Source: Taibaiella sp. (GTDB taxonomy: Bacteria > Bacteroidota > Bacteroidia > Chitinophagales > Chitinophagaceae). Taken from it: a DNA stretch of 64,000 bases. How positions within the stretch are numbered: the stretch's first letter is position 1; every line of letters starts with the position of its first letter. The position numbers and the translations under genes were made by a program. The notes below the pieces were generated by a model that did not search any database, was not told the DNA's origin, and was given only the letters and a program-made list of their open reading frames with translations. Of the stretch, positions 44,335-53,641 are shown one piece after another. The stretch lies in NCBI GenBank assembly GCA_013815385.1, contig JACDGL010000002.1:280970-344969 (forward strand), read 5' to 3'.

Positions 44335-44532
44335 ATGAACAACATAAAACCGATACTATCCTATAAGTGGGCGATACCTATTGGCTTGCTAATCAGTTCC
44401 GGGTCCTTAATGCTGCGGTTTTTTGTATCGGTGCCCGACTTCGTATCAGGCATATTGCAAGGCGTAGCTGTGGGAATAATGCTTGTCGCGTTAGTGAAGA
44501 AAAGGCGAACGGGCTGTCGCTACGCTGAATAA
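44335..44532 (+). CDS. Small membrane protein at the end of the ECF operon
   Basis: 65 residues with two membrane helices (WAIPIGLLISSGSLMLRFFV and VSGILQGVAVGIMLVALV) and a basic tail. It follows the putative anti-sigma gene by 11 bases on the same strand. No family is recognised; it may be an accessory part of the signalling complex. Confidence 0.65.
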   Translation: MNNIKPILSYKWAIPIGLLISSGSLMLRFFVSVPDFVSGILQGVAVGIMLVALVKKRRTGCRYAE

Positions 44533-44551
44533 AGGGGTTAAGCTAAAATGA

Positions 44552-44938
44552 TCAGTTCATCTTGAAAGGGGCCAGCATGCGGAACTCAGGAATGGTGACC
44601 GTAAGCATGCGCTTGTTGTACAGGTTCTCCATCTGGTAGGTACCATACATCTTTCCCATTTCGCTGCGCAGGTTGCAGGCCGATATATACTGGTAGCTTT
44701 CGCCGGGGGCTATAATGGGTTGCTGGCCTATAACGCCTTCGCCCTCTACCTCGCGGAACGAGCCATTGCTATCGAATATGTGCCAGTGGCGCCTTAATAA
44801 TTTTACGGGCTTATCGGTAAGGTTCTCAATGGTAACACGGTAGGCAAATAAATATTCGGAATTGATAGGATTGGATTGCTCCGGCTGGTAGAAGACCTCA
44901 ACCGAAATGCTTACTCCTTCTGTTACCTGCTGCACCAT
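44552..44938 (-). CDS. apaG: ApaG protein (Co2+/Mg2+ efflux-related)
   Basis: 128 residues from the ATG before VQQVTEGVSISVEV; a TTG 21 codons earlier is less likely. The ApaG fold is identified by FAYRVTIENLTDKPVKLLRRHWHIFDSNGSFREVEGEGVIGQQPIIAPGESYQYIS, with the family's GVVGxQPxxxPG motif as GVIGQQPIIAPG. A beta-sandwich protein linked to Co2+ resistance and Mg2+ balance; its biochemical role is not settled. Confidence 0.93.
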   Translation of the reverse strand: MVQQVTEGVSISVEVFYQPEQSNPINSEYLFAYRVTIENLTDKPVKLLRRHWHIFDSNGSFREVEGEGVIGQQPIIAPGESYQYISACNLRSEMGKMYGTYQMENLYNKRMLTVTIPEFRMLAPFKMN

Positions 44939-45007
44939 AAGGATAATTTTAGTGGTGTAAAGATAGGGGTTTTGAAGGTGCAGGGAGAATTCAACAATCA
45001 AACAAGG

Positions 45008-45463
45008 TTATGCCGGATTGGTATTTTCTTCCAGGGCATCAGTAATCAGGCTGTTTTCGTAGCCCTTTTGCAGCAAGTATTTGCGCACTTTATGGGCGCG
45101 CATTTTAGGGCTGCGCTCCTTCTTTAATTCCACCCACTTTTTTTCGGTGAGCTTTAGTAACGTCTTATAGTATTCGTCCCCGTCTATCTCGGTGAGGGCT
45201 TTTTTAATGCAGTAGTCGGATACCTTATTAAAGCGCAGTTGGCTGATGATCTTTACCCTGCCCCATTGTTTCATGCGAAACCTGCCACGGGCGTAGGAAC
45301 GGGCATAGCGTTCTTCATTCACTATGTTCTCGGCTATCAGATCCGCTATGTGCCCTTCCACCTCGGGTGTGGTGCAGCCCAGCTCATACAGCTTGTTGCG
45401 CACCTCTTTGTGGCAGCGCTCCTGGTACCGGCAATAGTGTTGTATGGATTGGGTGGTGTCCAA
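45008..45463 (-). CDS. recX: Regulatory protein RecX
   Basis: 151 residues of three-helix repeats: CRYQERCHKEVRNKLYELGCTTPEVEGHIADLIAENIVNEERYARSYARGRFRMKQWGRVKI, where ERYARSYARGR and WGRxKI are RecX hallmarks. It restrains RecA filaments. The start given is a TTG, since no ATG precedes the conserved N-terminus. It lies 69 bases upstream of apaG on the same strand; recA is not adjacent. Confidence 0.88.
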   Translation of the reverse strand: MDTTQSIQHYCRYQERCHKEVRNKLYELGCTTPEVEGHIADLIAENIVNEERYARSYARGRFRMKQWGRVKIISQLRFNKVSDYCIKKALTEIDGDEYYKTLLKLTEKKWVELKKERSPKMRAHKVRKYLLQKGYENSLITDALEENTNPA

Positions 45464-45624
45464 GTACTTATATATATTATTTACACACTAGTCTGGAGCG
45501 CCGAGTCTGAAAACTAAGAAGAATAACAAAGGAATAATATAATGGCCTTATGCTGTGAGAAAGACTAGCTGTACACTACCTAAACGCATGGTGTGGACGC
45601 TTTTGGATTAAAGACTATCTTCTA

Positions 45625-45906
45625 TTACTCCTCAATTTTCCCTGCTGGCAAATCAGACATCTCTGTGCGATTGCATAGCCCCCACAGGATAGAGCTAGTA
45701 ACTGTTTTGACCTGGCCATGCACATGAGTCTGCGTATAAACAAGGCCGCCCAGAAATGATGAAACATGCATAAGGTCTACATCTGCTGGTGGCTGGTTGG
45801 AGGCAATGGTGGTCTGGCTGACGCTGTGCTTAGCCTTTTGATAAAATTCAACGCCTACTACTATAAGCAATAATGCGAGAAAGGGCAAAACGTAACGCTT
45901 GTGCAT
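45625..45906 (-). CDS. Hypothetical small membrane-anchored or exported protein
   Basis: 93 residues: an N-terminal hydrophobic helix (YVLPFLALLLIVVGVEFY) after two basic residues, followed by about 65 polar residues. No family is recognised. It lies between recX and mnmG on the same strand, 61 bases after mnmG. The 161 bases toward recX show no other gene. Confidence 0.5.
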   Translation of the reverse strand: MHKRYVLPFLALLLIVVGVEFYQKAKHSVSQTTIASNQPPADVDLMHVSSFLGGLVYTQTHVHGQVKTVTSSILWGLCNRTEMSDLPAGKIEE

Positions 45907-45967
45907 AAACAGAATTTAAAGCAATTTATAAAATATCTTATAACTGCATAGCAATTATTTTAAATAA

Positions 45968-47836
45968 TCACCTTCCCATATACACCATCAGTATCTGTAC
46001 ATCGCTGGGATTGACGCCGCTGATGCGGGAGGCCTGGCCTAATGTATGAGGGCGGATCTTATTTAACTTCTGGCGTGCTTCATTAGATATGGCATGCAGC
46101 TTATCGTAATTAAAGCTGTCCGGTATCGTCAGATCCTCTAAGGACGCCATTTTCTTTACCAGCTCTTTTTCTTTTTCTATGTAAACGTCGTACTTGAGCT
46201 GTATACTTACCTGTTCCAGCACTAGTGCATCAGCATTTCCTATTGCTTCGTTCAGTGAAGGGATGGCCGCTATCATCTCGTTCAGCTCCACGCCCGGGCG
46301 CAGCAATAGCTTTGCAGCACGGGTACGCTCTACGAGCAGGGAGGAGTCTTTCTCTCCGAGATATTCATTTACCATTTCCGTCTCTACCGGGAAATCGGCC
46401 AATATTTTACGTACTTCTGATACCCTGCTTTCTTTAGCCTGCATCAGGCGTAGCCTTTCATCGCTAGCCAGGCCTATTTTATGACCTAATGGCGTGAGGC
46501 GCAGATCGGCATTATCCTGGCGCAGCAGGGTACGATACTCTGCACGACTGGTAAACATACGGTACGGCTCATCTGTACCTTTATTAATAAGATCGTCTAT
46601 CAGCACGCCTATATAGGCATCGCTGCGACCCAATACTACCGGTTCCAGCTCCTTTACATTGCGGTGTGCGTTGATGCCGGCCATTAATCCCTGGCAGGCG
46701 GCTTCTTCATAGCCAGTGGTACCGTTTATCTGTCCGGCAAAGAACAGGTTGCGGACCAGCTTGGTTTCGAGGGTGAATTTTAGCTGTGTTGGCGGAAAAT
46801 AATCATACTCTATTGCATACCCTGGGCGGAAGAACTTGCAATTCTCAAAGCCTGGTACCATTTTCAAAGCCTGGTATTGCACCTCTTCGGGCAGGGAAGT
46901 GCTGAAGCCGTTCACATATATCTCGACCGTGCTCCAGCCTTCCGGCTCAACAAATAGCTGGTGACGGTCGCGCTCGGCAAAGCGGCTTATCTTATCTTCT
47001 ATGCTGGGACAGTAGCGTGGGCCGCTGCCCTTTATGCGCCCCTGGTACATGGGCGACTGCTCAAAACCCGTCTTTAAAATATCATGTACCGCCTGGCTGG
47101 TATAGGTGATCCAGCAGCAGCGTTGTTCTTGTGGTTTTATTCTTTCTATTGGCAGGTAGGAGAAGCCGACGATCTCTTCATCACCCTCTTGCACTTCCAT
47201 TTTGGTATAATCCAGGCTGCGGCCATCTACACGCGGGGGTGTTCCGGTCTTCAGCCTGTCGCTTTCGAAGCCCATACCTACTAATTGCTCCGTAATACCT
47301 GTAGCGCGGTTCTCGCCTATTCTTCCACCACCAAAGTTCTTTTCGCCTATGTGTATCACCCCGTTTAGAAAGGTGCCATTGGTTAATACAACCGCCTTGG
47401 CCCTGATCTCCTGACCCATTCCCGTAATCACTCCCTCAATTGTTCCACGTGAAACAATTAAGCCCTTCACCATATCCTGCCAAAAATCTATGTTCGGCGT
47501 TTGCTCCAGCATTTCCCTCCATGTAGTAGCAAACAGCATGCGGTCATTCTGAGTTCGTGGGCTCCACATGCCCGGGCCCTTAGACTTATTGAGCATGCGG
47601 AATTGTATCATGCTCTTATCGCTCACAATACCGCTATAGCCGCCCATCGCATCTATTTCCCGCACTATCTGGCCTTTGGCAATGCCGCCCATAGCCGGGT
47701 TACAACTCATCTGGGCTATTGTCTGCATGTTCATGGTAATAAGCAATACCTTAGAACCCATATTGGCAGCGGCCGCAGCGGCCTCGCAGCCTGCATGGCC
47801 GGCACCTACTACTATGACATCGTATTGAGGAAACAT
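45968..47836 (-). CDS. mnmG: tRNA uridine-34 carboxymethylaminomethyl enzyme MnmG (GidA)
   Basis: 622 residues, full length. FAD-binding GAGHAGCEAAAAAANMG near residue 11, the conserved CNPAMGGIAKGQIVREIDAMGG near 46, and the C-terminal RISGVNPSDVQILMVYMG. With MnmE it modifies the wobble uridine of several tRNAs. In many bacteria this gene sits next to the replication origin, which fits the parS sites and DnaA boxes found here. A parS site lies within its coding sequence, at about residues 127-132 (SRGTIE). Confidence 0.97.
   Translation of the reverse strand: MFPQYDVIVVGAGHAGCEAAAAAANMGSKVLLITMNMQTIAQMSCNPAMGGIAKGQIVREIDAMGGYSGIVSDKSMIQFRMLNKSKGPGMWSPRTQNDRMLFATTWREMLEQTPNIDFWQDMVKGLIVSRGTIEGVITGMGQEIRAKAVVLTNGTFLNGVIHIGEKNFGGGRIGENRATGITEQLVGMGFESDRLKTGTPPRVDGRSLDYTKMEVQEGDEEIVGFSYLPIERIKPQEQRCCWITYTSQAVHDILKTGFEQSPMYQGRIKGSGPRYCPSIEDKISRFAERDRHQLFVEPEGWSTVEIYVNGFSTSLPEEVQYQALKMVPGFENCKFFRPGYAIEYDYFPPTQLKFTLETKLVRNLFFAGQINGTTGYEEAACQGLMAGINAHRNVKELEPVVLGRSDAYIGVLIDDLINKGTDEPYRMFTSRAEYRTLLRQDNADLRLTPLGHKIGLASDERLRLMQAKESRVSEVRKILADFPVETEMVNEYLGEKDSSLLVERTRAAKLLLRPGVELNEMIAAIPSLNEAIGNADALVLEQVSIQLKYDVYIEKEKELVKKMASLEDLTIPDSFNYDKLHAISNEARQKLNKIRPHTLGQASRISGVNPSDVQILMVYMGR
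47441..47456. other. parS centromere site 1 (within mnmG)
   Basis: TGTTCCACGTGAAACA, exact match to the bacterial parS consensus TGTTNCACGTGAAACA bound by ParB. It lies inside the mnmG coding sequence, where the codons for VSRGT accommodate it. Confidence 0.85.
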
Positions 47837-47973
47837 AAGGGCGCAAAGGTAAGGATAATGGGCAATAGGAAAGGGGATGAAAGTGCTTTATTAAAAAAGA
47901 GAGAAATATTACTAACACTATACACAATAAATAGGTCTATGGTTGCGTACATTGGTCTCTATACCCCACTCAT

Positions 47974-48606
47974 ATGAAGAAATTACTTACCCTCGCTACC
48001 GCATACCTTCTGGTGGCAAGCGCCTGCAATGCCCAATCCATAGAGGCGGGCATGTTGCTTGGCCGCGACTTCCGGCTGATGGTGCCGCAAGCCTCCGTAA
48101 TATATAAGGATAGGACTACATCCCCTACCTTTAGCCCATACGGCTGCTTTCAGCTAAGGAACAGTTGGTTTTTCCAGCTATCTTACCAATATAGCGGTAA
48201 GGATAACTATACCATAGCAGAAGGCAACAGCTATCGCAACACTCTAACAACTAACAACCATGAACTATGCGCAGATGTACTATACCGGATATACCGGGCA
48301 GGACGACTGGATGTTAAGGTACAGGCTGGCCTGTCGTGGTACAATAAATTAGGGGAATATAGGAGAGAAGGGTCCACGTACGGAGGCTATAGCATAGAAA
48401 CATCCAGCGTGGTATATAAAGCCTACTATGCTAATACGGGGATCGTAGCAGGATATAAATTAACCACCCACGTAATAGCTAAAGCAAGGGCGCAATACAG
48501 CCATTATCTGTTTGGATACGGAAACGTAGGCTTCCCCATAAATCCGTTTGATACTGAACGATCAAGATTAAACGTGGCATTAGGATTCGCTTATTTATTT
48601 CTTTAG
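47974..48606 (+). CDS. Outer-membrane beta-barrel protein, tandem paralogue 1
   Basis: 210 residues with a signal peptide (ACNAQS). Strands alternate in the way of an eight-stranded outer-membrane barrel (FFQLSYQYSGKDNY, HELCADVLYRIYRAGRLDVKVQAGLSWYN, GIVAGYKLTTHVIAKARAQYSHYLF, RSRLNVALGFAYLFL). It shares the IEAG/IEIG start, the YSGK strand and the terminal LGFAYLF/LGYRF strand with the two genes that follow, so the three arose by duplication; this copy is the most diverged. Divergent from mnmG. Function unknown. Confidence 0.75.
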   Translation: MKKLLTLATAYLLVASACNAQSIEAGMLLGRDFRLMVPQASVIYKDRTTSPTFSPYGCFQLRNSWFFQLSYQYSGKDNYTIAEGNSYRNTLTTNNHELCADVLYRIYRAGRLDVKVQAGLSWYNKLGEYRREGSTYGGYSIETSSVVYKAYYANTGIVAGYKLTTHVIAKARAQYSHYLFGYGNVGFPINPFDTERSRLNVALGFAYLFL

Positions 48607-48614
48607 GTTTTATT

Positions 48615-48630
48615 TGTTCCACGTGAAACA
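48615..48630. other. parS centromere site 2
   Basis: TGTTCCACGTGAAACA, consensus parS, nine bases after the stop of beta-barrel paralogue 1 and before paralogue 2. Confidence 0.9.
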
Positions 48631-48687
48631 ATACCAACCAATAGGATAATAATCATGTCTATAGATACGTCTATTATACCCTTGCTT

Positions 48688-49350
48688 ATGAAGAAGGTAT
48701 TGTTGCTGCTGCCTGGCCTTGCCCTTGCCACAATCAGTTATTGCCAAGTAGAAATTGGAATAAGGGTCGGTGCCAATTATAATCTGGACAAGACGTTTCA
48801 TTATAACGAACAAACAATCCAGAACCCGTTGCCCGCAAGCGAGTTGTACGGAGCTTTCCCACTAAGAAAAAGGCTTTCGCTGGCAGTATCTTTTGAATAT
48901 AGCGGCAAAAGCAAAATCAACTACGAGCAACTATATTATAGTACGGCATTTCCAGGCACCGAGAAAGGAACTACAACTATTGAATATTATGAACTGAATC
49001 TGGGATTACAATATTCATTGGCAACTATAAATAAGTTGGAAATAAGCGCACAAGCACTACTATCCCCTGTATTAAAAGATCAACTCTGGAAAAACACTTA
49101 TCTGCAAAGCGGGCAGACCTCTTCGCCTTATGGAGTTCTTAATTACCGAACAAGCGGTATAATAGCCTATGCCGGCTTGGGTATTAGCCTAAACTATAAG
49201 CTAACGCCGCATTTAATACTATCAACAAACGGCGCAATATATTGGAATACGCGGCTGGGAAGCGATAATGACATGGCCAGAACTGATGGAGTGTATGTAA
49301 CCGAATTATACAGGATAAATATATTAGCAGGAATAGGTTATCGTTTTTAA
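48688..49350 (+). CDS. Outer-membrane beta-barrel protein, tandem paralogue 2
   Basis: 220 residues from the ATG that yields a proper signal peptide (MKKVLLLLPGLALATISYCQ); an earlier ATG at 48655 only adds polar residues. Barrel strands VEIGIRVGANYNL, IQNPLPASELYG, FEYSGKSKINY and the closing INILAGIGYRF match paralogue 3 closely (IQNPLPASELYA, FQYSGKSKTNF, INIMAGLGYRF). The stop codon directly touches parS site 3. Confidence 0.8.
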   Translation: MKKVLLLLPGLALATISYCQVEIGIRVGANYNLDKTFHYNEQTIQNPLPASELYGAFPLRKRLSLAVSFEYSGKSKINYEQLYYSTAFPGTEKGTTTIEYYELNLGLQYSLATINKLEISAQALLSPVLKDQLWKNTYLQSGQTSSPYGVLNYRTSGIIAYAGLGISLNYKLTPHLILSTNGAIYWNTRLGSDNDMARTDGVYVTELYRINILAGIGYRF

Positions 49351-49366
49351 TGTTCCACGTGAAACA
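49351..49366. other. parS centromere site 3
   Basis: TGTTCCACGTGAAACA, consensus parS, directly after the TAA of paralogue 2 and eleven bases before the start of paralogue 3. Confidence 0.9.
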
Positions 49367-49376
49367 ATATACTTTT

Positions 49377-50033
49377 ATGAAAAAACATCTGATACTGCTA
49401 TTGCTTGTGGCTTCCACATTAGACATACATGCCCAAAGTATAGAGATAGGCGTAAGAGCAGGTATTAACTATCACTTCAATACATCATTTGGCTATGACA
49501 GGCAAAGAATACAAAATCCGTTGCCTGCAAGTGAGCTATATGCCACCATCAAAGTGGGCAAGCGTATCCGGCTGCTGACTTCATTCCAATATAGCGGCAA
49601 GAGCAAAACGAATTTTCTAGATACAGTAAATATAGGCGCTATTGCCCCTTACCCAATAAGAGGCACATATACTACAGATTTCTACGAGGGTTCAATAGGA
49701 CTGTCTTATAGAATTAAGGAGATACGAAAATGGTCCATTAATGCGATAACTACCTTCTCCTGGTACAGAAAGAACATTTATAAGGAATATCTTAATGACG
49801 GCACGAGCCAGGCTACGGGCTCAAAGAGAGACATTGACCATGATTTTAGAGTTGTTTATTATGGTTCCGTGGGAATAATAGGAGAATATAAAATATCGCC
49901 GGCTTTAATCTTGTCAGTAAAAGGGACGATAGCTTATAATACCGGATTAACGCACTGGCTAGACTTCCCTACTGAATTTGACAACGATAAGATTAGAATT
50001 AACATTATGGCAGGGCTAGGTTATCGTTTTTAA
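49377..50033 (+). CDS. Outer-membrane beta-barrel protein, tandem paralogue 3
   Basis: 218 residues starting at MKKHLILLLLVASTLDIHAQ, a clean signal peptide. An ATG nine codons earlier overlaps parS site 3 and would code for parS itself (FHVKQ), so it is rejected. The mature protein is a predicted eight-stranded barrel sharing IQNPLPASELY and the YSGKSK strand with paralogue 2. Followed by parS site 4 one base after the stop. Function unknown. Confidence 0.8.
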   Translation: MKKHLILLLLVASTLDIHAQSIEIGVRAGINYHFNTSFGYDRQRIQNPLPASELYATIKVGKRIRLLTSFQYSGKSKTNFLDTVNIGAIAPYPIRGTYTTDFYEGSIGLSYRIKEIRKWSINAITTFSWYRKNIYKEYLNDGTSQATGSKRDIDHDFRVVYYGSVGIIGEYKISPALILSVKGTIAYNTGLTHWLDFPTEFDNDKIRINIMAGLGYRF

Positions 50034-50034
50034 T

Positions 50035-50050
50035 TGTTCCACGTGAAACA
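50035..50050. other. parS centromere site 4
   Basis: TGTTCCACGTGAAACA, consensus parS, one base after the stop of paralogue 3. It closes the paralogue array. Confidence 0.9.
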
Positions 50051-50189
50051 ATTAATTGGCATGTTATATGTATGTTAATGAGGAGATACTAAATGTGGAA
50101 TGTCGTACGTTATATTCTTAACAATACTTTAAATATAAGTTGACTTCTTTTTTTTACTTTGTTGTGGTCTTCTTAACAAACCAATACTC

Positions 50190-50804
50190 ATGAAACGATT
50201 TATGCTCTGCTTTGGCCTAGGCCTTACGTTAGCCGCCCTCGCAAACACGGCACAGGCGCAGGATTCATGCGTATCTCATTCAAAAAAGGATTGGGTAGTT
50301 GGTTACCAGATAGGCGGCCAACTGCTTACCAGTAAGCAAATGCCCCAGGGCAGGTATGCCTTTACCACGGGCGTATATGGCAAAAAATATTTTGGACAGA
50401 ACCTATCTGTGGAGTTTGATTTTATAGCCGCAACCAGTAAGAGCTATTATAATGGGGTAACAATTACCAGCAAGGGCACAGGTAATATCTATAACATCAG
50501 CGTACCCGTAACCATACAATATAATTTTCGCGCTACTAAAAAACTGCGGCCTTCTATCGGGGCCGGGGTAGCCTACAATGTGTACCAGGAAAAGTATAGT
50601 GAATATAATTTTACCGATGGGGCAGCAAGGAATATTACCACCATCCACACCAGCACCCCATTTGCATCATTCGTAATAACCCAGGGCATCACCTATGATA
50701 TAAGCCCACGTATACAAATAAAGCAAAGTCTCCACTTTATGCCCGCAACCGTTAACAGCCATTCGCTGCTTGGCGCCACTGTTGGCATAGGTTTTAAGTT
50801 ATAA
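50190..50804 (+). CDS. Outer-membrane beta-barrel protein (PorT-like fold)
   Basis: 204 residues with a signal peptide (ANTAQAQD), then barrel strands such as WVVGYQIGGQLL, NLSVEFDFIAATSKSYY, KLRPSIGAGVAYNVYQEKY and the terminal HSLLGATVGIGFKL. It resembles the general Bacteroidota outer-membrane beta-barrel group but shows no clear close relation to the three preceding paralogues. A TACTTTG element 23 bases before the ATG may be its promoter. A terminator follows. Confidence 0.78.
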   Translation: MKRFMLCFGLGLTLAALANTAQAQDSCVSHSKKDWVVGYQIGGQLLTSKQMPQGRYAFTTGVYGKKYFGQNLSVEFDFIAATSKSYYNGVTITSKGTGNIYNISVPVTIQYNFRATKKLRPSIGAGVAYNVYQEKYSEYNFTDGAARNITTIHTSTPFASFVITQGITYDISPRIQIKQSLHFMPATVNSHSLLGATVGIGFKL

Positions 50805-50828
50805 TTACTGCCGGTACCAAAAAATATT

Positions 50829-50855
50829 AGCGGCACCCTATTGGGGCCGCTTTTT
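50829..50855 (+). terminator. Rho-independent terminator
   Basis: AGCGGC pairs with GCCGCT, with an inner CCC/GGG pair around TATT, followed by five T. It lies 25 bases after the barrel gene. Confidence 0.75.
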
Positions 50856-50896
50856 CTATACCGTCAATATTTTATACTTTCGATGCGGAGAATGAA

Positions 50897-52624
50897 ATGA
50901 TGGAGCTATTCAATAGGGTGAACACCAATATGCCAGTTAGAAGAGGCCGCTTAGCCTGTATCATCCTTCTTACACTATTAAACGCTATGGGTGCCAAAGC
51001 TGCTGTAAAAAACAAATTGCCTGCTGATATGATCATCAGCAACGCCACTATCTATACCGTTTTCCCTGAATGGAAGACGTACGATGCTATGGCAATAAAG
51101 GGCGGTAAAATAATAGCGCTGGGTACCGACAAAGAAATACTGGATGACTATACCAGCAATAACAAAATAAATGCGCATAACAACTTTGTTTATCCCGGCT
51201 TTATAGATGCACATTGCCACTTCAGCGGGTTTGCGCTGGATAAATATAAGTGCGACCTGACGGAAGCAAAATCCTTTAAGGAGGTTTTGAAGATGCTGGA
51301 AGTTTATGACAAAGCCAATAAAATGCCGTGGGTATTTGGTAAAAGCTGGGACCAGAACCAATGGAAAACAAAGGAATTCCCCGATAAGGATTCGCTTGAT
51401 AAATTATTCCCCGATAAGCCGGTGATACTGGAACGCATAGATGGCCACGCGTTGCTCTGCAACCAGAAAGCGCTGGACATGGCAAAGATCACCAGCAAAA
51501 CAAATATATATGGCGGCATAATAGGCAAGAAAAATGGCGAGCTGACGGGAATGATGATAGATAACGCCATGGAACCCATAGAAAAGCTGATAGCCGTACT
51601 GCCCGAAGCAGAAGCCATGCGCTACCTGCAAGAGGCTGAAATGGACTGCTATAAAGAAGGCGTGACCGGCGTGGTGGATTGCGGTGTGAACAAACACACC
51701 ATAGAGTTACTAAAGAAAATGTACGCAGAGAACAAGCTGGAAATAGGCAACTCCCTGCTGCTGGCAGATGACTCTGAAACACTGAAAACCTATGCGCCGC
51801 TGGGCCCGCAAAAGTGGGGGCAGCTGCAGATAGCGGGCATAAAGATGTTTGCAGATGGAGCCTTGGGCTCAAGAGGGGCTTGCCTTATAGATGACTACAG
51901 CGATAATGAAGACCATGCGGGTATGCTGATAACTACTGTGAACCACATGCGCACCCTGGCCGACCTGGCCATGAAGAACAACCTACAGCTATGCACCCAT
52001 GCCATAGGCGATAGCGCTAACAGGACGGTAGTGAAGCTATATGCCCGGTACCTGAAAGAAAAGAATGACAGAAGGTGGCGCGTGGAACATGCACAGATAG
52101 TGCAGCCGGAAGACCTGCATTACTTTGGTGATTTTTCTATTATCCCATCGGTACAGCCTACCCACCTGCCTGCTGATATGCCCTGGGCAATAGAGCGGCT
52201 TGGTAAAGAACGTTTTGAAAAAGCAGGATACCCTTTCAATGACCTGATGAAACAGAACGGTTGGATAGCCTTGGGTACCGATTTTCCCGTGGAACCAATC
52301 AATCCATTAGCTACTTATTATACCGCAGTATTTCGTACCCTGAAAGCCGAAGGGCCCGGCTACCTGCCCAATAATGCCTTGAGCAAGTTTGATGCAATAA
52401 AAGGGATGACCATATGGGCTGCAAGGAGCGTATATCTGGAAGACCACAAAGGCAGTATAGAAATAGGAAAAGATGCTGACCTGGTAATATTGGATAATGA
52501 CCTGGTACGCGATAAGCGCAGCAACATTATGAAGAACAAAGTGCTTTATACTATTGTAAATGGCAAAGTAAAATACAAACGAAAAAGTGAAAACATATTA
52601 TCAGAGATAATACATATAAAATAA
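50897..52624 (+). CDS. Amidohydrolase (YtcJ-like metal-dependent hydrolase), exported
   Basis: 575 residues. After a signal-like N-terminus (LACIILLTLLNAMGAKA) comes the amidohydrolase fold: metal HxH in FIDAHCHFSGF near residue 105, HAIGDSANR near 370, the catalytic Asp in IALGTDFPVEP near 460, and the C-terminal beta domain KGSIEIGKDADLVILDND. Members act on amide or ester bonds of small molecules with one or two zinc ions. Substrate unknown. Confidence 0.9.
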   Translation: MMELFNRVNTNMPVRRGRLACIILLTLLNAMGAKAAVKNKLPADMIISNATIYTVFPEWKTYDAMAIKGGKIIALGTDKEILDDYTSNNKINAHNNFVYPGFIDAHCHFSGFALDKYKCDLTEAKSFKEVLKMLEVYDKANKMPWVFGKSWDQNQWKTKEFPDKDSLDKLFPDKPVILERIDGHALLCNQKALDMAKITSKTNIYGGIIGKKNGELTGMMIDNAMEPIEKLIAVLPEAEAMRYLQEAEMDCYKEGVTGVVDCGVNKHTIELLKKMYAENKLEIGNSLLLADDSETLKTYAPLGPQKWGQLQIAGIKMFADGALGSRGACLIDDYSDNEDHAGMLITTVNHMRTLADLAMKNNLQLCTHAIGDSANRTVVKLYARYLKEKNDRRWRVEHAQIVQPEDLHYFGDFSIIPSVQPTHLPADMPWAIERLGKERFEKAGYPFNDLMKQNGWIALGTDFPVEPINPLATYYTAVFRTLKAEGPGYLPNNALSKFDAIKGMTIWAARSVYLEDHKGSIEIGKDADLVILDNDLVRDKRSNIMKNKVLYTIVNGKVKYKRKSENILSEIIHIK

Positions 52625-52630
52625 AAAATA

Positions 52631-53641
52631 CTATACTAACCCGAATTGCCTGCTTAGTTCCAGCATGCGGTCTATAGGTTTTTTAGCGGCCAGGCGCAGG
52701 CTTTCTTCCATCTTTATTTCCGGTTTCCCGTACTTCATACAGATATAAAGCTTCTCCAATGTATTCAGTTTCATGTGCGGACAATCGTTGCAGGCACAGG
52801 CATTATCTGGCGGGGCTGCTATAAACGTTTTATTGGGTGAGTTCTGCATCATCTGGTGCAGGATGCCTGCTTCGGTAGCTACTATAAAAGAATTACTGCT
52901 ATCCTTTTCGCTGTAGTCTAATAACTGGGTAGTAGAGCCTATGAAATCTGCAAGCCTTAATACCGGCTCTTCACACTCCGGGTGCGCTATCAGCTTTGCC
53001 TCGGGGTGGCGTTCTTTAAGGCGTGTTATTTTTTCCAGAGAAAATATCTCGTGAACCATACATGCTCCATTCCATAAAAGCATATTACGGCCAGTAGTTT
53101 TATTAATATATCCACCAAGATTTTTATCCGGGGCAAATATTATTTTCTGGTCGGCGGGCAAGCTATCCACTATCAGTTTTGCATTAGAGGAAGTACATAT
53201 AATATCGCTTAATGCTTTAATGCCTACTGAGCAGTTTATATAGGATATTACCAGGTGGTCAGGGTGTTGCTCTTTAAAGCGTTGAAACATGGGGGGTGGG
53301 CAGCTATCGCTCAGGGAGCAACCAGCGTTCAGATCGGGCAGTAACACCTGCTTACGTGGATTTAAGATCTTGGCAGTCTCGGCCATAAAGTGTACCCCGG
53401 CAAATACGATGATATCTGCCTCTGTTTTGGCAGCCTGCTGTGCCAGACCCAGGCTATCGCCAATATAGTCTGCTACATCCTGTATATCGGGCTCCTGATA
53501 GTAGTGCGCCAGTACTACCGCATTCTTTTCCTTCTTCAATTTCTCTATTTCCTCAAACAGATCAAGCGATGGATCAATCTCTACATCCATGTACCCTGTT
53601 TTGTTCATCTTTATCTCTTCTACAGTATTATACACATTCAT
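52631..53641 (-). CDS. nadA: Quinolinate synthase NadA
   Basis: 336 residues from the ATG before [13 protein letters not shown]; an in-frame TTG farther upstream would run into the candidate origin. Conserved motifs: [27 protein letters not shown], the first cluster Cys in [15 protein letters not shown], the second in WNGACMVHE, and the third in [20 protein letters not shown]. Together they bind one 4Fe-4S cluster that condenses iminoaspartate with dihydroxyacetone phosphate in NAD synthesis. nadB is not adjacent. Confidence 0.95.
   Translation of the reverse strand: MNVYNTVEEIKMNKTGYMDVEIDPSLDLFEEIEKLKKEKNAVVLAHYYQEPDIQDVADYIGDSLGLAQQAAKTEADIIVFAGVHFMAETAKILNPRKQVLLPDLNAGCSLSDSCPPPMFQRFKEQHPDHLVISYINCSVGIKALSDIICTSSNAKLIVDSLPADQKIIFAPDKNLGGYINKTTGRNMLLWNGACMVHEIFSLEKITRLKERHPEAKLIAHPECEEPVLRLADFIGSTTQLLDYSEKDSSNSFIVATEAGILHQMMQNSPNKTFIAAPPDNACACNDCPHMKLNTLEKLYICMKYGKPEIKMEESLRLAAKKPIDRMLELSRQFGLV

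Noticed and set aside
49350..49376. Alternative ATG start of beta-barrel paralogue 3 giving MFHVKQYTF
   Set aside because: These codons are the parS site itself and would precede the signal peptide; the ATG at 49377 gives a normal one.
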